A stretch of DNA of 54,571 nt. It comes from Nitrosospira sp. Nsp11. GTDB lineage: Bacteria > Pseudomonadota > Gammaproteobacteria > Burkholderiales > Nitrosomonadaceae. Positions 50,404 through 54,571 of this stretch are shown in pieces. The translations under genes and the position numbers were made by a program. Under the pieces are notes generated by a model. That model had not been told where the DNA came from. It was given only the letters and a program-made list of their open reading frames with translations, and searched no databases. Numbering within the stretch: position 1 is the first letter of the stretch; every line of letters begins with the position of its first letter. The DNA lies in contig NZ_FRBV01000018.1 in assembly GCF_900142705.1 (NCBI RefSeq), forward strand, positions 1 to 54,571, written 5' to 3'.

Positions 50404-50846
50404 TCAGAGGAATACGATTATATCAACCTACCCATGGCAAGGTCAAATCTTATTGCTCCGTAAACTTGGACTGGGAACTGCCATAGATAGTCTGGTTTTA
50501 CGAAAAAGTTTTCTTTTCTTGACTTAAGCTACTAAAGCTTGGCCTATATGTCGTTAAGGGTAAAAAAATGTCCAAATATGGCCGTTCGAATTACAGCAAC
50601 CCTCAAGCCCAACACGGAGCACCGCGTCAGTATTATATTGCGCGCTATTTCTCCCTGAATTCCCGCTGCAAGCCGATATTTTCCGAAATGAACCATTTCA
50701 TGTTTCTTATGAGAGTTAGCGCACAGATATCGACGCAAAGTAGCAGCAAAATTTGCGGTTTAAGGCCTGAGAATTTGCCATTGCTCAAACTCGCCATCAA
50801 TCAGCTAGGTTACAAGGATAGTCGGCCAATTGAATATTCAAGCAAT

Positions 50847-51785
50847 ATGATCACTGAAACCGACATTCATAACGCAAAAATCCTGATCGTTGACGACCAG
50901 GAATCAAATGTCCATCTCCTGGAAAGCGTGTTAAACACTGCAAACTACACTTCCATCAGTTCGACGATGGATCCCTATAAGGTTTATGAATTGCATCGGC
51001 AGAATCATTATGATCTGATTTTGCTTGATCTCAAAATGCCTGGCATGGACGGATTTCAGGTGCTGGAAGCCTTGAAGGAGATCGAAGCGGACGGATACCT
51101 CTCCGTACTGGTCATTACCGCTAATCCTGACTGTAAGCTCCGCGCCCTCCAATCCGGGGCAAAAGATTTCGTCAGTAAACCGTTTGATATGGCCGAGGTG
51201 CTTGCCCGGGTTCACAATCTGCTGGAAGTGCGTTTGTTGCATCAGCGGTCGCGCAGTTATGCTAAAACCCAGGAATTCATGGCACTGCATGACCCTTTGA
51301 CTGGGCTTTCCAACAGGCGGCTTCTGGTGGAAAGAGTCTCCCAGGCAATTATCCACGCAAAAAGATACGACAGCATCATGGCGGTTATATATCTGGATCT
51401 GGATGGCTTCAGGCAGATCAATAACACCCTGGGTCACGACGTCGGCGATTTGCTTCTAAAATTGGTCGCAGCACGCCTGGTGGCGGCTGTGCGCCAGGAA
51501 GATACCGTAGCGCGACTTGGCGGTGATGAATTTGTGATCGCAATGCCGCATGTCAGTAACGTCAATGGTGTAACACTTGCGGCGGAAAAAATTATCAAAG
51601 TGCTGTCACAACCTTATAATATTCAGGGGAATAATGTTTGGGTCACAGCGAGTGCGGGTATCGGTCTTTATCCGTTCAATGGCAAAGATGTCAATACGCT
51701 TTTGAAAAATGCGGACGCAGCTCTGCTGGATGCCAAGCAAGCAAACAAGAATACCTATCGAATTTCGGAGCGAGCATATATGTGA
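50847..51785 (+). CDS. response regulator with GGDEF diguanylate cyclase output
   Basis: A 312-residue PleD-like regulator. The receiver domain (1-125) has the acidic pocket D16/D17, phosphoacceptor D61 (LLDLKMPGMDG) and the conserved lysine in FVSKPFD. The GGDEF domain (from about 145) has an intact active site GGDEF at 225-229 and an RxxD inhibitory site (RQED, 216-219) five residues before it, so it should make c-di-GMP and be product-inhibited. The start ATG 50847 was chosen by comparison with the paralogue at 52091. The frame is open back to 50568, where AAGGG precedes an ATG, so a longer 405-residue form is possible. No partner kinase is nearby. Confidence 0.9.
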   Translation: MITETDIHNAKILIVDDQESNVHLLESVLNTANYTSISSTMDPYKVYELHRQNHYDLILLDLKMPGMDGFQVLEALKEIEADGYLSVLVITANPDCKLRALQSGAKDFVSKPFDMAEVLARVHNLLEVRLLHQRSRSYAKTQEFMALHDPLTGLSNRRLLVERVSQAIIHAKRYDSIMAVIYLDLDGFRQINNTLGHDVGDLLLKLVAARLVAAVRQEDTVARLGGDEFVIAMPHVSNVNGVTLAAEKIIKVLSQPYNIQGNNVWVTASAGIGLYPFNGKDVNTLLKNADAALLDAKQANKNTYRISERAYM

Positions 51786-52090
51786 TGGCCAATTCTGTTT
51801 CGCGTAAACTCGCGAGCTCGATTCGAGTTTGGCAAAGTATTTCCGTGTCAACAATATAAATTTGTCAGGAAAGAATATTGCGGAATATGGGTATCGAGTT
51901 CGCGGTGCCCGTTTCGCTCCGATGTTTATCCCGGACAGACGTGCTAGTAGGTCCGACATTTCTGGTCGGAGATGGCAAAAGTCAGTTACGGAGAAATAGT
52001 CGCTTTTACCATTACCATCTACAGAACGATGGAGTATCTTAGGCAAATTCGAAAAAAATCGATTAATTGCCAGTGAATAGGGAACAGAAA
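51786..52090. other. intergenic region between the two response-regulator genes
   Basis: 305 bases without a gene. A short hairpin (TCCGAC/GTCGGA) lies near 51952-51970. AGGGAAC precedes the start of the second regulator. Confidence 0.4.
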
Positions 52091-52930
52091 ATGATTAGTA
52101 CTCCCGACATTCTTAACGCTAAAATCCTGATTGTCGATGATCAGGAAGCTAATGTCCGGCTGCTTGAGCAAATGCTGAGCGACGCACGTTATACCTGTAT
52201 TGCCTCGACAATGAATCCACGCGAGGTGTCCGGGCTCTATCGCCAGAACCGTTATGATCTGGTTCTTCTCGATCTGCAAATGCCGGGCATGGATGGCTTT
52301 CAGGTGTTGGAAGCCCTGAAGCAAATTGAACCGAAAGGCTATTTGCCAGTACTCGTAATCACTGCCCAGCCAGGTCATAAGCTGCGAGCGCTTCAGGCCG
52401 GTGCGAAAGATTTTGTCAGCAAGCCATTCGATCTGGTCGAAGTCCAGACACGTATCCACAACATGCTGGAAGTACGCCTGTTATATAAGCAACTCGAGAA
52501 TTATAATAAAAAGCTGGAACAAACCGTGGCGGAGCGAACTGCGGAACTACGCGAGAGCGAAGCGCGCTTTCGCCGGTTGACCGAACTGGCGTCTGACTGG
52601 TACTGGGAACAAGACGAGAAAGGTCGTTTTACCAAGGTTTATGGACCCGTCCTTGATATGCTCGGGATCGGGGTTGATAAACTGATGGGTGAGCATAGGG
52701 AAGATAGTGGAACGCGCTGGAATGAATCCGAGTATGCAGCATTCAAGGCAAATATCACGGCACGACGGCCTTTTATCGATTTTGTCTACAGCCGCACTAA
52801 AGCCGATGGCTCCAAACAATATCTGATGGTTAGCGGAGAACCGATGTTCGACTCGTCTGGCCGCTTCACCGGTTATCGCGGAATAGGTAAAGATGTTACC
52901 GACAGCATGCGGTCAAAACAAAATTCATAA
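52091..52930 (+). CDS. response regulator with PAS output domain
   Basis: A 279-residue protein. The receiver (1-125) is very similar to that of the preceding gene (both have NAKILIVDDQE, DLxMPGMDGFQVLEALK and GAKDFVSKPFD). A short coiled coil (YNKKLEQTVAERTAELRESE) links it to a PAS domain (about 160-275: ARFRRLTELASDWYWEQDEK ... YRGIGKDVTD). No kinase, GGDEF or EAL domain follows, although PAS domains usually feed one. The IS630-type element begins about 60 bases after the stop, so a C-terminal part may have been lost, though the stop itself is in a normal position after the PAS. No recognisable coding sequence lies between. Confidence 0.85.
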   Translation: MISTPDILNAKILIVDDQEANVRLLEQMLSDARYTCIASTMNPREVSGLYRQNRYDLVLLDLQMPGMDGFQVLEALKQIEPKGYLPVLVITAQPGHKLRALQAGAKDFVSKPFDLVEVQTRIHNMLEVRLLYKQLENYNKKLEQTVAERTAELRESEARFRRLTELASDWYWEQDEKGRFTKVYGPVLDMLGIGVDKLMGEHREDSGTRWNESEYAAFKANITARRPFIDFVYSRTKADGSKQYLMVSGEPMFDSSGRFTGYRGIGKDVTDSMRSKQNS

Positions 52931-52988
52931 CCTTGTTCCGATCCCTGAATAAATCCCGGGTTTACCAGTAGCTAGTATTACAACACAT

Positions 52989-54156
52989 AACTAACGAAAC
53001 ATTTGCTATGCTGTCGCATACTTATCCTGTGACGAGGAGTTGGCCATGCGACAGACTGAATTGCATCTTACCGACAAGGATCGCGAATTGATTGAGTCGT
53101 ACCGTGCGAGCGGTTTACACCATGCCCGGGAAGTCAATCGGGCACACGTCCTGTCCGCCCTGGACAGGGGCATACCGGAAGCCCAGATCATGGCGGTTCT
53201 CGGCATGGGCCGTACCGCTATCTGGAGAATACGGGCGGCATACTTGGAAGGCGGCGCGGAGCATGCGTTGCATGACCTGCCACGCCCCGGCAAACCTCGA
53301 CGGTACGATATGGGCATCGAAGCCAGGATTTGCACCCTGGCTTGCTCGCAACCGCCGGCCGGCGCCAAGCGATGGACGCTTGAATTGCTGGAGCAGGCCG
53401 CGCAAGCGCAGGCGGGGGTTGGCCCCATCAGCCGCGAGACCGTCCGCCGGTTGCTAAAAAAAAAAATGCATCAAGCCGTGGCGCAAGCTGATGTGGTGTG
53501 TCGGCACATTGACGCAGGAGTATCGGCAACGCATGTACGATCTGCTCGACCTCTACGCTCACCCGTTGCGGCCGGGCGAACCCGTCGTCTGTCTGGACGA
53601 GAAGAGCAAGCAGTTGCTCAAGGATTCTCGTGCGCCTTTGCCGATGCGTCCCGGAACACCTGTGCGGCTGGATTATGAATACGTGCGTGCCGGTACGTGC
53701 AACCTGTTTGTGGCCGTGGAGCCCAAGGGTGGCCAGCGAACCGTCAAAGTCACCGATCGCCGCACCAAAGCCGACTTCGTGACCTTCGTCCAGTACTTGC
53801 TCCAGCAGGTCTATGCCAAGGCGAAGCGCGTCCATTTGGTGCTGGACAACCTCAATACCCATTTCCGCAAGGGCTTCGAGGAGATGCTCGGCGTCAAGGA
53901 AGCCCGCGCGCTGTTGCGTCGAGCCGTATTCCACTACACGCCGAAACACGCCAGTTGGCTCAACATGGCTGAAATCGAATCGGCATCCTGGATCGCCAGT
54001 GTCTGAATCGGCGTCTGCCCGATCGAACCACGCTCCCCACCGAAGTCGATGTTTGGCAGCAGCGCCGCAACGCCGAATGCCGTTGCATCGAATGGTCATT
54101 TACCCGGCGGGATGCGGACAAGAAAATGGCGCGGCATTATGTTTCTTAATTAGTCG
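52989..54156 (+). mobile_element. IS630-type insertion sequence, degenerate
   Basis: A nearly full-length element. Imperfect inverted ends are visible (ACTAACGAAACAT on the left; the complement of ATGTTTCTTAATTAGT on the right). The single transposase gene is interrupted by two frame changes. Boundaries are approximate. Confidence 0.65.
53046..54149 (+). pseudogene. IS630-type transposase with two frame disruptions
   Basis: It starts at ATG 53046 behind GAGGAG. The N-terminal HTH half (RAHVLSALDRGIPEAQIMAV) runs to a run of eleven A (53456-53466), after which the frame must shift by +1 to continue into KPWRKLMWCVGTLTQEYRQR. The DDE domain follows (VVCLDEKSKQLL, VHLVLDNLNTHFRKG). Near 53969 one base is missing, so the frame ends in SASWIASV at 54006 where the intact gene would read on to NAECRCIEWSFTRRDADKKM. 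The A-run may be a natural slippage site; the second lesion inactivates the gene. Confidence 0.85.
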
Positions 54157-54175
54157 TCCCTGAAAAACCTCATCT

Positions 54176-54571
54176 TTAACAAACTTCCATCATTAATCGA
54201 TGGTTCTCTTCATTTTGTTTTTGTCCGAGGCATTGCAAGCATTCCAGGATTTGGGCGTACAAAAGCGCCAACCGGCGCAGGATTTTGCGCAGGTTGTGCC
54301 CAGCGCCACATAACAAGGCGTTCATGGCATCCCCTCGGGCGCCCTTGAGGAAGTTTCTCCCCAGGCGCCCATCTGCTTTCATGTGCCCAATCACCGGCTC
54401 CACGGCATTACGGCGCTTGAGCTTCTTCCTGATGGCTGCGGTGACACCCCGTTTGGCACCAGCGATCCACACCTTAAGCCCGTCCAGGGCGATGCCGTGG
54501 CCCCGATAGCCCCGGTCCACGTACGCTTCCCGCGGCATCATTCCCGTCAGCCGCTGGGTCTGCACCAATGA
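54176..54571 (-). CDS. IS5-type transposase, C-terminal part (runs off window)
   Basis: The last 131 codons of an IS5-family DDE transposase, open to the window edge. The signatures YVDRGYRGHGI and KRRNAVEPVIGHMKADGRLG (with the catalytic glutamate) are present, followed by NALLCGAGHNLRKILRRLAL and a short tail. Whether the N-terminal part is intact cannot be seen. The IS630-type element ends just upstream of its 3' side. Confidence 0.85.
   Translation of the reverse strand, partial: SLVQTQRLTGMMPREAYVDRGYRGHGIALDGLKVWIAGAKRGVTAAIRKKLKRRNAVEPVIGHMKADGRLGRNFLKGARGDAMNALLCGAGHNLRKILRRLALLYAQILECLQCLGQKQNEENHRLMMEVC

Noticed and set aside
53428-54099. Long minus-strand open frame inside the IS630-type element
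   Set aside because: It is the antisense shadow of the transposase; the plus strand carries the conserved DDE motifs.

Overview
The window looks like a chromosomal segment of a betaproteobacterial ammonia oxidizer, most likely Nitrosospira or a close relative. The decisive marker is a complete amoC gene (43032-43850, minus strand), the membrane subunit C of ammonia monooxygenase. It stands alone, without amoA or amoB. The housekeeping neighbourhoods (rplU-rpmA-obgE-proB, dapC-dapD-dapE-prmB, tilS-accA, dnaX-ebfC-recR) fit a betaproteobacterium, and PEP-CTERM sorting signals are common in this family. The genus call is inference from gene content and protein resemblance; no search was run.

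Positions 1-43000 are mostly conserved chromosome. In order: the start of a secreted protein (partial); tamA-tamB (outer-membrane assembly); ftsH; a long leader and an rhlE-type RNA helicase; a truncated haemoglobin; radA followed by a ceramidase-like membrane protein; an MFS exporter; a pirin; tilS-accA; an outer-membrane barrel protein; a YbiT-type ABC-F ATPase; ampD and a PP0621-type membrane protein; tRNA-Pro(CGG); ispB divergent from rplU-rpmA, with obgE and proB beyond; a DUF442 protein; a stress-type operon (rubrerythrin, Fe-S protein, DUF3501, CNP1-like); a hydroxyacid dehydrogenase; an EamA transporter; the lysine/meso-DAP genes dapC, dapD and dapE followed by prmB; rluB; recR-ebfC-dnaX; and the 4.5S SRP RNA.

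Positions 43000-54571 are an accessory, transposon-worn region. The orphan amoC has an unusually long upstream region. It contains a good match to a sigma-E promoter (GGAACTA-N16-TCGAA), two small ORFs with Shine-Dalgarno sequences, and a direct repeat. Beyond it lie gene wrecks: the 3' end of a PEP-CTERM gene, an IS110-type transposase fragment and a umuC fragment. These abut a tandem duplication of about 730 bp, each unit carrying a MITE-like element of about 210 bp. Then come a transposase HTH fragment, a small secreted protein, an intact ice-binding (DUF3494) protein with a PEP-CTERM tail, an internally deleted IS3-type element, initiator tRNA-fMet, two response-regulator genes with near-duplicate receivers but different outputs (GGDEF and PAS), a frameshifted IS630-type element, and the edge of an IS5-type transposase.

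The best candidate for something new is the amoC leader: a probable envelope-stress promoter followed by two translatable small ORFs ahead of an orphan monooxygenase subunit. Next are the MITE-bearing tandem duplication, the ice-binding PEP-CTERM protein, and a dispersed repeat present at 15.4 kb and 50.1 kb. No CRISPR array, prophage, plasmid origin or secondary-metabolite cluster was seen.
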